From positions 124,001 through 188,000 of the forward strand of contig JAFHKR010000038.1 in NCBI GenBank assembly GCA_017052515.1: 64,000 nt of DNA. The letters are read 5' to 3'. The stretch comes from Fictibacillus nanhaiensis. Its GTDB lineage: Bacteria; Bacillota; Bacilli; Bacillales; Fictibacillaceae. Below the pieces are notes generated by a model. That model searched no databases and had not been told where the DNA came from. It saw only the letters and a list, made by a program, of their open reading frames with translations. Each line of letters opens with the position of its first letter. Positions within the stretch are counted from its first letter, which is position 1. Positions 35,479-44,333 of this stretch are shown here, in pieces. Both the position numbers and the translations under genes were made by a program.

Positions 35479-36204
35479 TTATATATTCCGGACAAGCTGA
35501 GTGCCTGGTGCATCTCTGACATCCCGTGGATATACACCTAACCCGCCATCTACATCTAGATCTAAGTTTCCATTTAATTTATAGGCAGACCAGACCAATT
35601 TGGAACAGTTCTTATCACCGATATGTGAAGTTGTTCGGTTGGTCACGAAGTTATAAGAATAGGCGTCAATGCCTACGCGGCTGAATGCCCAGTTTGCAGC
35701 ATTATTACGGTTTGTAGAGCTTGTTGTAACGGATTTGACCTGTGCATCTCCTTGATCCACTTTTCGTAAAGTAGTGGAGATTGTCCGTACACCTGTTTCA
35801 GGAACAGATTCAACAATAACGTCGCTCGAATAGTACATGCCCACGTGTCCATGGTTCATGTAGGCGGTTTGAGATGCCGTGTAATAGAAATTACCTTTCG
35901 AACTAGGTCCAACGGATACAGTTCCTCCGCTGCTTCCCATCGTACCGATCGTGCCGTTTTCTTTTTTACTCTTTGATTGGTCGTGTTTTAATTCTTCGTA
36001 GATCTGTTGTAGTAGAGCATCCTCTGTATTACCTGTGTTCTTCGCGATCGATCGAACACTTGAAAGCAATTCAGCTGATGTTAAATCAGGCTGCATCCTT
36101 AAAATTTCTTTTTTATAGGAAATCTGATCTTGAGCAAAAGCACTTGGTACCGAAAAAGCTGCGAGACAGAATGTTAAAACACTAGTAACTAGATGTTTTT
36201 TCAT
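35479..36204 (-). CDS. Secreted YycO-like (YiiX/permuted NlpC-P60 fold) hydrolase
   Basis: 241 aa. Signal peptide cleaved near residue 24 (SAFAQD). A helical spacer to about residue 80 leads into the catalytic domain: His120 in GHVGMYY, Glu132 in VIVESVPETGV, and Cys200 in NCSKLVWSAY, followed by GGLGVYPRDVRD. The His-before-Cys order is that of permuted papain-like hydrolases. Members act on peptides or acyl groups at the envelope; substrate unknown. Start after GGAGG-type site. Confidence 0.85.
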   Translation of the reverse strand: MKKHLVTSVLTFCLAAFSVPSAFAQDQISYKKEILRMQPDLTSAELLSSVRSIAKNTGNTEDALLQQIYEELKHDQSKSKKENGTIGTMGSSGGTVSVGPSSKGNFYYTASQTAYMNHGHVGMYYSSDVIVESVPETGVRTISTTLRKVDQGDAQVKSVTTSSTNRNNAANWAFSRVGIDAYSYNFVTNRTTSHIGDKNCSKLVWSAYKLNGNLDLDVDGGLGVYPRDVRDAPGTQLVRNI

Positions 36205-36515
36205 CTTCCAAACCTCCTGCCGTAATACGGGACCCCTTTGTCGACATGTTCAATTTACCATTTATATACAGACGCGTAAATATGAAAACGAATAAACAGT
36301 AGGGTAGACTTATGAGGGAAATAAAGAATACACCTAAAGGACTGCGCGTGCTGCACATAAAAAGAGAAGAAACAGGTCAAAAGGTATTGAGGAACACTAG
36401 TAAGATTGGATGCATGGGAGGTTCGTGTAGATAACGAGATTTTGAAAAGATGAGAATGAATGATCATAAATGGAGCATTCTCTTAAGAGCTGTGGAGTAA
36501 ATCGGCGAGGGAAAT
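36205..36515. other. Gene-free stretch
   Basis: Holds the leader of the YycO-like gene (minus strand). Nothing else recognised before the 101-bp inverted-repeat element that starts at 36516. Confidence 0.6.
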
Positions 36516-36616
36516 AAATTGTGTGGGGTCAGACCCCACATTAAAGTTTCTATGAAACTGCCGATACTTATTATGAATGACTAAACAGGCGAAACTTTAA
36601 CAAAGTAACACAATTT
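36516..36616. repeat. 101-bp inverted-repeat element with GGGGTCAGACCCC core
   Basis: Terminal inverted repeats AAATTGTG (36516-36523) and CACAATTT (36609-36616). A 19-bp palindrome TGTGGGGTCAGACCCCACA at 36522-36540. Perfect 10-bp inverted repeats TTAAAGTTTC (36541-36550) and GAAACTTTAA (36591-36600). No coding capacity. The shape suits a non-autonomous mobile or REP-type element. Confidence 0.75.
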
Positions 36617-36625
36617 CGGAGAAAG

Positions 36626-36955
36626 ATGAGGGACGAATTCGTGGAAAGAAATAAAGAACTGATTGATTCATTATTGAAGCTTCAGGAGCTATTAGACACA
36701 CTACCAGACACTGTAGAGGCTATACCCGCTTTCACACAATACATCCGCTCTTTTTTACGTATTAAACCAACCGGCAGAACATTACCTACTATTGAGATGA
36801 TGACCATGATCAAGAGAAGAAAACCGAACTTATACCAACTTTTTAAAAAGCATTCGAACGATGACATGCTATCGATGTTAACAAACCTAGATATGGATTA
36901 TGAGCTAGCTCAATTAAAGATCGAACGCATTCTTCAAGGAGAGGTCATCGCCTAA
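36626..36955 (+). CDS. Small cytosolic protein of unknown function
   Basis: 109 aa, helical and charged, with no signal peptide or membrane segment. Start codon is uncertain: the ATG is 4 bp after GGAG, while GTG at 36641 is 8 bp after GAGGG. Recurrent leucine spacing in LIDSLLKLQELLDTL and LAQLKIERIL suggests coiled-coil or helical packing. Not recognised. The gene begins 10 bp after the inverted-repeat element, so its promoter may lie inside that element. Confidence 0.6.
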   Translation: MRDEFVERNKELIDSLLKLQELLDTLPDTVEAIPAFTQYIRSFLRIKPTGRTLPTIEMMTMIKRRKPNLYQLFKKHSNDDMLSMLTNLDMDYELAQLKIERILQGEVIA

Positions 36956-36977
36956 AAAGCGGTGTCTTTTTTATTTT
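36943..36977 (+). terminator. Probable terminator overlapping the end of the small gene
   Basis: GTCATCGC pairs imperfectly (G-U and one mismatch) with GCGGTGTC; a T run TTTTTTATTTT follows. Confidence 0.5.
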
Positions 36978-37017
36978 CGTTATTCTTCGTTATAATGAGT
37001 GAAAGGAGTGAGGAAAT

Positions 37018-37887
37018 TTGCAAAGTGTTGGATTTATCGGAACAGGTGTAATGGGAAAAAGCATGGCCGGTCACTTGATGAATGCAGGTTATCCAGTCCA
37101 TGTTTATACAAGAACGAAAGCAAAAGCAGAAGACCTTCTTGAAAAAGGAGCTAAATGGGCAGACACACCAAAAGAAATCGCTCAAAACTGTGATGTGATC
37201 ATCACGATGGTCGGCTATCCAAAAGATGTAGAAGAAGTCTATTTAGGTGCAGAAGGGTTAGTAGCTCACGCCAAAGAAGGTTCATATTTAATCGATATGA
37301 CAACTTCTAGTCCGCAACTGGCGCAAAAAATTGAGAGAACGGCTGCTGAACGGAATATTGCAACGCTTGATGCACCCGTTTCTGGCGGTGATATCGGTGC
37401 CAGAGATGCCAAACTATCCATCATGGTAGGCGGTTCAGAGTCTGCATTCCACGATATGGAGCCAATCTTCTCTAAAATGGGTACGAACGTTGTTTATCAA
37501 GGAAAAGCTGGATCTGGTCAGCATACAAAAATGTGTAATCAGATTGCGATCGCCTCAGGTATGATGGGCGTTTGCGAAGCGATTCTTTACGCGGAAAAAG
37601 CAGGATTAGACCCAGAGAACGTGCTGAAAAGTATCGAATCGGGTGCTGCAGGAAGCTGGAACCTTAGCAATCTTGGGCCAAGAATTCTAAAAGGAGATTT
37701 TGCTCCTGGCTTTTACGTAAAACATTTTATAAAAGATATGAACATCGCATTGAAATCAGCGGAAGAGATGGGCTTACTGACACCAGGATTACAACTCGCG
37801 AAAAAGCTGTACGACGAGCTTGCTGAGATGGGTGAAGAGAATAGCGGGACACATGCTTTATATAAACGTTTAGCAAACCAAGGGTAA
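37018..37887 (+). CDS. Beta-hydroxyacid dehydrogenase (YkwC / 3-hydroxyisobutyrate dehydrogenase family)
   Basis: 289 aa starting at TTG after AGGAGTGAGG. NAD-binding loop GFIGTGVMGKSMA at 5-17. The substrate signature DAPVSGGDIGARDAKL is near 120-135, catalytic Lys lies in GSGQHTKMCNQ, and the C-terminal FYVKHFIKDMNIALKSAEEMG is typical. It oxidises a beta-hydroxy acid with NAD(P); substrate unknown. A terminator overlaps its stop. Confidence 0.9.
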   Translation: MQSVGFIGTGVMGKSMAGHLMNAGYPVHVYTRTKAKAEDLLEKGAKWADTPKEIAQNCDVIITMVGYPKDVEEVYLGAEGLVAHAKEGSYLIDMTTSSPQLAQKIERTAAERNIATLDAPVSGGDIGARDAKLSIMVGGSESAFHDMEPIFSKMGTNVVYQGKAGSGQHTKMCNQIAIASGMMGVCEAILYAEKAGLDPENVLKSIESGAAGSWNLSNLGPRILKGDFAPGFYVKHFIKDMNIALKSAEEMGLLTPGLQLAKKLYDELAEMGEENSGTHALYKRLANQG

Positions 37888-37910
37888 TTCACCTTGGTTT
37901 CTTTTTTTTT
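37877..37910 (+). terminator. Terminator after the YkwC-like gene
   Basis: AACCAAGG / CCTTGGTT stem, 7-nt loop, then about 12 Ts. Isolates the following Zur-controlled operon. Confidence 0.92.
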
Positions 37911-37914
37911 GGTC

Positions 37915-37944
37915 TTTACAAAGCGTAATAATTACGATTAAATA
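37915..37944 (+). promoter_or_regulatory. Promoter with Zur-type operator before the permease-TIGR03943 operon
   Basis: TTTACA at 37915-37920 and a weak TAAATA at 37939-37944. The palindrome CGTAATAATTACG (37924-37936) fills the spacer and matches the Bacillus Zur box core (TCGTAATNATTACGA) nearly perfectly. A zinc-loaded repressor bound there would block RNA polymerase. Confidence 0.82.
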
Positions 37945-38039
37945 TAGGGTGCATTCCAAAAAAAAAAGATACTAGATTTATTCATTACAAAACGAGTAGA
38001 GAAATACATAGAACAAATGAAGTAGAGGAGCATTAGACG

Positions 38040-39050
38040 ATGAAGGACCTCGCAACAAGAGATGTTATAAGAAAAGAAATGATAGGGCTTTTATTGCTGG
38101 CTATCTTTATTATTTCTTTTCTATTTATGGAAGAAATAAAAAATGATTCTGTATTTGATAACTTACCAAGTTCCATCATGCATGTGAACACGGTGTTTTT
38201 AAGTATTTTAATAGAAGCAGTTCCCTTTATCTTATTAGGAGTTTTCGTTTCTGCACTGATTCAAACCTTTGTAACAGAACAGCATATCCAGCGGTTGATT
38301 CCAAAGAATCCATTCTTAGGAATCGGTGTTGTTCTATTTATGGGAGTGATTTTCCCAGTCTGCGAGTGTGCGATCATACCTGTCGTAAGACGCTTGATCA
38401 AAAAAGGACTTCCGCTGCACCTTGGAACGGTTTTCTTATTAACCGTACCAATCGTAAACCCAGTCGTTATCCTATCCACTTTTTATGCCTTTCGTAACAA
38501 TATGGCAGTCGTATATGGAAGAATTGGACTGGCACTTCTTGTGGCAATCATCATTGGATTGATCGTCTATTGGGTTTTTCGCAATAAAGATCAACTCAGA
38601 TTACACGTAGAGCATGGCGCTCACGATCATTCACATGGTATTACGATGAGCCGTTGGAAACAAACGGTGTATCATGCATCTGATGAATTCTTTGATACAG
38701 GCAAGTTCCTCATTTTCGGTGCGTTTTTAGCAAGTATGTTCCAAGTGTTCATCAATCGTAATGACCTTTTGGCGCTAGGAGGCAATGAGTGGTCATCAAC
38801 AGGTCTGATGATGGGACTTGCTTTCTTGTTATCTATTTGTTCAGAGGCGGATGCCTTTATCGCAGCATCATTTGGAAGTACGTTTACGGTAGGATCGATC
38901 ATTGCGTTCTTGGTTTATGGACCGATGCTTGATGTGAAGAACATGCTTATGATGTTCGCTTATTTTAAGACGCGTTTTGTATTTGTATTAATGGGATTAA
39001 TAACGCTAACTGTTTTTGCTGTAACGATGGTGTATCAATTTGTGGTATAG
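38040..39050 (+). CDS. Permease (DUF318/YraQ-type, YcgR-like), probably zinc-related
   Basis: 336 aa with about eight to ten membrane segments. Family marks: FPVCECAIIPVVRRLIKKGLP, LLTVPIVNPVVIL and SICSEADAFIAASF. A cytosolic or external loop at about 193-201 is histidine-rich (HVEHGAHDHSHG), a likely metal-binding patch. Start after GAGGAG. The Zur-type box upstream and the TIGR03943 partner 18 bp downstream suggest a role in metal handling under zinc shortage. The transported species is unknown. Confidence 0.85.
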   Translation: MKDLATRDVIRKEMIGLLLLAIFIISFLFMEEIKNDSVFDNLPSSIMHVNTVFLSILIEAVPFILLGVFVSALIQTFVTEQHIQRLIPKNPFLGIGVVLFMGVIFPVCECAIIPVVRRLIKKGLPLHLGTVFLLTVPIVNPVVILSTFYAFRNNMAVVYGRIGLALLVAIIIGLIVYWVFRNKDQLRLHVEHGAHDHSHGITMSRWKQTVYHASDEFFDTGKFLIFGAFLASMFQVFINRNDLLALGGNEWSSTGLMMGLAFLLSICSEADAFIAASFGSTFTVGSIIAFLVYGPMLDVKNMLMMFAYFKTRFVFVLMGLITLTVFAVTMVYQFVV

Positions 39051-39068
39051 AAAGGGAGGGAAGAAACA

Positions 39069-40016
39069 ATGAATAAAGAGAGTCGAGATTTTCATACGTA
39101 TTTAAGAGGTATCATCTTAATCGGTTTCATGCTCCTGCTGATCGGATTAATCACAACAGGGAAGCTGAATTATTATGTAGCACCGAAAATGCATATCTTC
39201 GTCTATTTTGCGATCGTCATTTTAGGGATTTTAGGTGTGATGCAGTTCTTTAGACGATCGGATGAACAGCATGATGACGCATGTGGATGTGGTGTGGATC
39301 ATACACCTAAGGGTAGGCCGCTCAAGCATTTCTTTATCTATGTGATCTTTGTGATTCCTCTTCTTACAGGGTTCATGATCCCTGAAAAAGCGATGGACAG
39401 CTCTGTTGCTGAGAAGCGTGGCATTCGTTACGGAACGGGACTTTATGCTAAACCAGCTCAGAAAACGGATGATGGTAAAGTAACGACTACACAAAATATT
39501 GATGTGGAAGCCTATTTAGATGATCCAGAAGGTTATATTAAAGAGATGGAAAAGAACGTTAAAGAAGAAAATCCGATCGAGACTTATGATGTTACGGCGT
39601 ATTATAAAAAGTTCGGAAAAGAACAGTTGGCGAAGGATAAAGTGAAAGTAACATCTGATCACTATCTCGATACGATGACTGTTTTGGATATCTACCTGGA
39701 TAAGTTCAAGGGAAAAGAAATTGAAACGACAGGATTTGTGTATCGTGAAAACGGGATGAGCGAGAATCAAGCTGTTATTGCACGCTTTTCCATGAACTGC
39801 TGTAGCGCGGATGCCGTGGTATATGGAACCATTATTGAAGGTGATGGCGTATCCAAACTTAAAGCGGATGAATGGTATACCGTTACAGGAATCATCGACG
39901 AAACAGAATTGAACAAAGTGCGCCTGCCATTAGTGCAGGTTGAGTCTCTAGAAAAAATTAAACCAATTAAAGATCCATACGTGTATCCGAGCCCTGAGAG
40001 TTTGGGAGCTTATTAA
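39069..40016 (+). CDS. TIGR03943-family protein (YcgQ-like), partner of the permease
   Basis: 315 aa. Two membrane segments in the first 70 residues flank a short loop; then DDACGCGVDHTPKG (possible metal ligands), a third segment, and an extracytoplasmic domain of about 200 residues. This has the family motif RFSMNCCSADAVVYG with paired cysteines. It always pairs with the YraQ-type permease in Bacilli. Start after AAAGGGAGGG. Co-transcribed with the permease and probably Zur-controlled. Confidence 0.88.
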   Translation: MNKESRDFHTYLRGIILIGFMLLLIGLITTGKLNYYVAPKMHIFVYFAIVILGILGVMQFFRRSDEQHDDACGCGVDHTPKGRPLKHFFIYVIFVIPLLTGFMIPEKAMDSSVAEKRGIRYGTGLYAKPAQKTDDGKVTTTQNIDVEAYLDDPEGYIKEMEKNVKEENPIETYDVTAYYKKFGKEQLAKDKVKVTSDHYLDTMTVLDIYLDKFKGKEIETTGFVYRENGMSENQAVIARFSMNCCSADAVVYGTIIEGDGVSKLKADEWYTVTGIIDETELNKVRLPLVQVESLEKIKPIKDPYVYPSPESLGAY

Positions 40017-40032
40017 CATACAAGGATAACGG

Positions 40033-40063
40033 AAAAGGACCCTTCAACAGGGTCCTTTTTTCT
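40033..40063 (+). terminator. Terminator after the Zur-type operon
   Basis: AAAAGGACCC / GGGTCCTTTT stem, loop TTCAACA, T run. Confidence 0.92.
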
Positions 40064-40097
40064 CAGATGTATGCATGTAAACTCAAAGTAAAATAGA

Positions 40098-40200
40098 TTG
40101 GACAGATTATCTCTTCAATTGGACAGAATCAATTGGATAGATTAATACGTGAAATGGACAGATAATCTATTGGATTGGACAGATTATCCGGCCAATCCGC
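40098..40200. repeat. 21-bp-period array C (core TTGGACAG)
   Basis: TTGGACAG or one-base variants begin at 40098, 40119, 40133, 40154 and 40175: steps of 21, 14, 21 and 21 bp, all multiples of seven. Most units read TTGGACAGATTATCT plus variable bases. Located directly after a terminator in a convergent gap. Confidence 0.88.
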
Positions 40201-40221
40201 TAAATTACTCAGGAACAAGCC

Positions 40222-41805
40222 CTAGTACACATACGTTCCAACAACAAAGAGTTCGAACAATACCGTAAGTCCGATAAAATAAGAGACTTGTGCAAATAAT
40301 CCCCAATCCTTATCTCTAGCAACCTGCATCACCCACAGTGCGATCGCGGAAACAATCATAGGAATGATGAATGAGCTTCCGGTAAAGGTAAGGTATTTTG
40401 GTGCTAGTGTATAGAATGTGTTGTTGAACAGAGACTGAATAACATAAAGCTGAGTAATTACAAAAAGTGCGATCGCAGTCCATTTTGCCCAAGGTTTTTC
40501 ATCCTCAATAACGTCTATCCTTACAAAATAGAGGATGCCTAAGAACAATACAGATGGCACTACCCAAATGAATGCGTTTGTCATAGCGATGAACGATACA
40601 ACGAAAGCCGTAAACGCGTCAAACGTGGCTGTATATAAATCTTGTTTCCCTATTTTTTTACTCGCACTCTTAATCTCTGAATCTTTGCTTGCTAAATAAA
40701 GTCTATAATCACTGACAGATTCTGCTTTTAACCAAGCAATCGTCTTTTCATCCACCTGTATCGGATAAACTGAAAAATCACTCGTTGTACTGATTCGGGC
40801 TGCTTCCCATTTATCGCCATTTAAGGTTGCTTTGTAAATGTTGCCCGCTTCCTTTTTAGTAGAAATCGGTCCTTTCGCTGCAAATAAAATGATAGGTTTG
40901 TTATTTTCTACGTTCAACTGCTGGTAGGAAGGATTCTCGATCTCATAACCAAGCTTTGAGCTGTATAGCTTAACATTGCTGAAATCAATTGCTGTAAGTT
41001 GATCCGTTGGTGCTGCACCGTAAAACGTTTTAAACGTCTTCGTTCCTTGTTTAGAAGAATAAAAGGTATACATAAAATGAACTTGATCATCTGCTTCAGC
41101 AAAGCGGAAGTTATAGATCTTATCTGTCGGTGTTTTGCTGTATCGCGTAATAGATTGAGCGCTATATTTTCCGTCAGCTTCTTTTAAATAAAAAGCTTCC
41201 ATTTCTACTTTTTCACCAACAGTCAGGATAAATGATTGAGATGCTGGGTGACCTGATATTTCTGATAGCTTTTCTTTAGCTGTAAAGATAGATTGACTCT
41301 TTCCATCTTCAGGCATATAAACAAATACTTCATTACCTTTTGAATAAGCAAATCGATCTTTTGCATCAGCTAAAAGATCTACATCTTTATCTATGACTGT
41401 TTGTTTTCCATCTTCATACAGAATGAGCTCACCACGAGAGATAAAGGCAATCTGTTTCCCGTTTGTCCAATAGCTCGCTCTTTCATCGAGAGCAAGATTC
41501 TCTTTTTTTTCAGAGAGTAGATTTAGCTTTTCGTCTAAAGTTGTCACCTGTAAACCGTCTTTTTGATGAGTATAAGCATAATATTGGTCATCTCTTTTTA
41601 TAACAGTTGGTTCAGCGCTAATGGATTGAGCGGGTGTGCTTATCGATCGGCTCCAATCAGGATCAGGAAGCTTTGTCTCTTGTCTTACGTTATTCCAGAT
41701 CACTGCTGCGATCAAAATTATAACAACTGCAAAAGGAAGTAATAAAGCTCTGTAATTGGATTGATTTCTTTTCTTTTTAATTTTTGTTTTTACATTCGTA
41801 TTCAT
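40222..41805 (-). CDS. Large membrane protein with extracytoplasmic beta-propeller-like domain
   Basis: 527 aa. One N-terminal membrane segment (residues about 21-40, YRALLLPFAVVIILIAAVIWN) preceded by a Lys-rich start. Then about 330 soluble residues of beta-repeat character (DQYYAYTHQKDGLQVTTLD, KQIAFISRGELILYEDGK, NEVFVYMPEDGKSQ). The C-terminal 130 residues form four to five membrane segments. No catalytic motif and no family recognised. Single gene with its own leader. Confidence 0.72.
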   Translation of the reverse strand: MNTNVKTKIKKKRNQSNYRALLLPFAVVIILIAAVIWNNVRQETKLPDPDWSRSISTPAQSISAEPTVIKRDDQYYAYTHQKDGLQVTTLDEKLNLLSEKKENLALDERASYWTNGKQIAFISRGELILYEDGKQTVIDKDVDLLADAKDRFAYSKGNEVFVYMPEDGKSQSIFTAKEKLSEISGHPASQSFILTVGEKVEMEAFYLKEADGKYSAQSITRYSKTPTDKIYNFRFAEADDQVHFMYTFYSSKQGTKTFKTFYGAAPTDQLTAIDFSNVKLYSSKLGYEIENPSYQQLNVENNKPIILFAAKGPISTKKEAGNIYKATLNGDKWEAARISTTSDFSVYPIQVDEKTIAWLKAESVSDYRLYLASKDSEIKSASKKIGKQDLYTATFDAFTAFVVSFIAMTNAFIWVVPSVLFLGILYFVRIDVIEDEKPWAKWTAIALFVITQLYVIQSLFNNTFYTLAPKYLTFTGSSFIIPMIVSAIALWVMQVARDKDWGLFAQVSYFIGLTVLFELFVVGTYVY

Positions 41806-42079
41806 GATGATAGATCCCCCTATTTTCTATAAAACGACAAAGTTATACTATTCGTTATATCAAACGTATTTCCTTGTAAAAAATTTCAAATCTTTCATAA
41901 AAAGATTTTGTTGGATAAAAATAATTTATTCTTAGTGGGTCTGTGTAAATTTTTGTAGAATAACAATCATTCCCCTGGAAATATTGTCGAATATCATCAA
42001 CTAATTTTTAAAGTGAGGGTTAGAAACTGGTGGTATAATTTAGGTTATAAACAGTTAATAAAGAAGGTGGGGAGAAGGT

Positions 42080-43660
42080 ATGAAACAATCCATTCATATT
42101 TATGTGACAAGCGATATTCACGGCTATGTTCTCCCGTTAACTTACGCTAATAATGAAAATGCAGATATAGGGTTGGCAAAAACTGCAGCACTAATAAAAG
42201 AAAACATATCTAACCACCTCAACACCTTCCTCATCGATAATGGAGACCTCATCCAAGGAACACCACTCACATACTATCACGCTAAAATAGATCAAAGTGA
42301 CGTGAATCCGATGGTTCATGTTTTAAATGAACTGAACTATGATGCTGCAATAATAGGAAATCATGAGTTTAATTATGGTCTTCCCTATCTACATAAGACG
42401 ATTGAAGAATCTAGATTCCCTTGGCTTTCAGCTAACATCGTGCACCAAGGAACAGAGAAACCAGCATTCGGAAAACCTTTTGTAATTAAAACATTAGAGT
42501 GTGGGATAAAAGTAGCGCTCTTAGGATTAACAACACAATATGTACCGAACTGGGAGAATCCCGAGCATATTAAAGGTCTTTCCTTTCTAGATGCGGTGGA
42601 GACGGCAAAAAAATGGGTTCCTTATCTACAATCGAAGTCAGATGTCATTATTGTTTCTTATCATGGTGGGTTTGAGAGAGATCTTAAAACTGGAGAACCA
42701 ACAGAAACGCTCACGAAAGAGAATCAAGCGTATCAGCTCTGTATGGAGGTTGAAGGAATCGATGTGCTTTTAACAGGTCATCAGCATCGCTTGCTTGATG
42801 GTGAAGTGAACGGAGTCACTATCATTCAGGCTGGAACACAAGGAACTGAGCTTGGGTATGTAGAAGTAAAGCTCGATGGTGAGGGTGATTCATGGAAAGT
42901 GAAGGAAAAACGAGCGAAACTGCTTTCTGTGAGTGACTACGGACCTGATCAACAGGTACTGGGTCTTATTCAGCCTTATGAAAGTCAAACACAGAAATGG
43001 TTGGATCAACCTATAGGGCAAGTAGACGGAGATATGAAGATTACTGATCCGATGTTAACGAGGCTAAAGGATCATCCGTTTATTGAATTCATCAATAAAG
43101 TGCAGATGGATGCAGCGGGTGTAGATATTTCAAGTACCGCCCTGTTCGATGACCACTCAGAAGGGTTCTCAAAACATATAACGATGCGCGATATCGTTTC
43201 CAACTATGTGTACCCTAACACGTTAAAAGTGATTGAGCTAACAGGACAAGATATGAAGGATGCACTAGAACGGTCAGCTTCTTATTTTTCTGTAAATGAA
43301 GAGGGAAATCCGATCATAAATCCAGCATTTTCGATTCCTAAGCCTCAACATTACAACTACGATATGTGGGAAGGTATCGATTACACGATTGACCTGTCAA
43401 AGCCGATCGGACACCGAATCGTGAATTTGATGTATAAGGGAAAACCGATTGAAAAAGACTCCTTGTACGAGGTAGTGATGAACAATTATCGTGCGGGTGG
43501 AGGCGGTGATTATCACATGTTTAAAGGAAAACGCGTCGTGAAGGATATTTCGATCGATATGTCTGAACTGATGGCAAACTATATTCTGAAAAGAGGAACG
43601 ATACAAGCAACGTGTGATCATAACTGGCGCGTAAAGGTTTCATCTTTCTTACAAAAATAA
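42080..43660 (+). CDS. Cytosolic 5'-nucleotidase/metallophosphatase (UshA-like, YunD type)
   Basis: 526 aa with no signal peptide. Metallophosphatase motifs in order: VTSDIHGYV, DNGDLIQGT, GNHEFNYG, SYHGGFE, TGHQHR. These give a two-metal site. The C-terminal 5'-nucleotidase domain ends with NNYRAGGGGDYHMF. It should hydrolyse nucleotides or UDP-sugars, but inside the cell; a signal-peptide-bearing relative is at 50761-52344. Start after AAGGTGGGGAGAAGG. Confidence 0.88.
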   Translation: MKQSIHIYVTSDIHGYVLPLTYANNENADIGLAKTAALIKENISNHLNTFLIDNGDLIQGTPLTYYHAKIDQSDVNPMVHVLNELNYDAAIIGNHEFNYGLPYLHKTIEESRFPWLSANIVHQGTEKPAFGKPFVIKTLECGIKVALLGLTTQYVPNWENPEHIKGLSFLDAVETAKKWVPYLQSKSDVIIVSYHGGFERDLKTGEPTETLTKENQAYQLCMEVEGIDVLLTGHQHRLLDGEVNGVTIIQAGTQGTELGYVEVKLDGEGDSWKVKEKRAKLLSVSDYGPDQQVLGLIQPYESQTQKWLDQPIGQVDGDMKITDPMLTRLKDHPFIEFINKVQMDAAGVDISSTALFDDHSEGFSKHITMRDIVSNYVYPNTLKVIELTGQDMKDALERSASYFSVNEEGNPIINPAFSIPKPQHYNYDMWEGIDYTIDLSKPIGHRIVNLMYKGKPIEKDSLYEVVMNNYRAGGGGDYHMFKGKRVVKDISIDMSELMANYILKRGTIQATCDHNWRVKVSSFLQK

Positions 43661-43676
43661 AAGAAGCAGGTGAAGC

Positions 43677-44225
43677 GTGTTGAATAAGTGGGGTTGGTTT
43701 ATATTCGTAATCATAGCCGTTTTGCTAGCTGGGTGTTCGAGTGAAGAAAAAAGAACGCTGAACGATAAAGGTTTAACACTGCAAGATCATCCAAAAGGCG
43801 CTTATCCTCGTTATTACGATCCAGTATCTAAGAAAGAAACGTTAAAAGCCGTTCCGTTCTCATTGGAACTGCCTGATCAATTGCCGTTTAAAGTTGCTCT
43901 TTCAACCTATCAGATCTCCGATTGGGGTGAAAAACGAAATATCCTTGTAGACTCCGTTTTTTATCCGGAACAACAGGGGCAGAATGTTTATTTAGCTTAT
44001 CGAGTATCAAACTTTCTCCCGAAGACGGAGAAATTAGAAACGCAAGATGAGGTTGAGCTTAGTGATGGCACGGATGCCTATTTTTCAGGTAGTGCAGATC
44101 TTCCTATCCTTGCTTGGAAAAAGGATGGCTTATTCTACAGGATGGAGTATTTGATGAAGGAATACACAGACAGAAAAGCGGAGAAAACGAAGCTGGTGGA
44201 AGCAGCAAGTTCTGTTTTTGAATAA
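43677..44225 (+). CDS. Lipoprotein of unknown function
   Basis: 182 aa, starting at GTG or the adjoining TTG (both near CAGGTGAAGC). Lipobox LLAGC gives acylated Cys20. The mature part resembles no named family; strands such as PFSLELPDQLPFKVALSTYQISDWG and NVYLAYRVSNFLP suggest a single beta domain. It lies 16 bp after the 5'-nucleotidase gene and may be co-transcribed with it. Confidence 0.75.
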   Translation: MLNKWGWFIFVIIAVLLAGCSSEEKRTLNDKGLTLQDHPKGAYPRYYDPVSKKETLKAVPFSLELPDQLPFKVALSTYQISDWGEKRNILVDSVFYPEQQGQNVYLAYRVSNFLPKTEKLETQDEVELSDGTDAYFSGSADLPILAWKKDGLFYRMEYLMKEYTDRKAEKTKLVEAASSVFE

Positions 44226-44333
44226 TTTTATATAAAATGTGGCCGTGGAGGGAGTGATCTCTTGCGGCTCAATCTTTGAAATTCAGTGGTTTACAAGAAA
44301 ATATGATAATATGGTTCAAAGGAGGGGATAATC

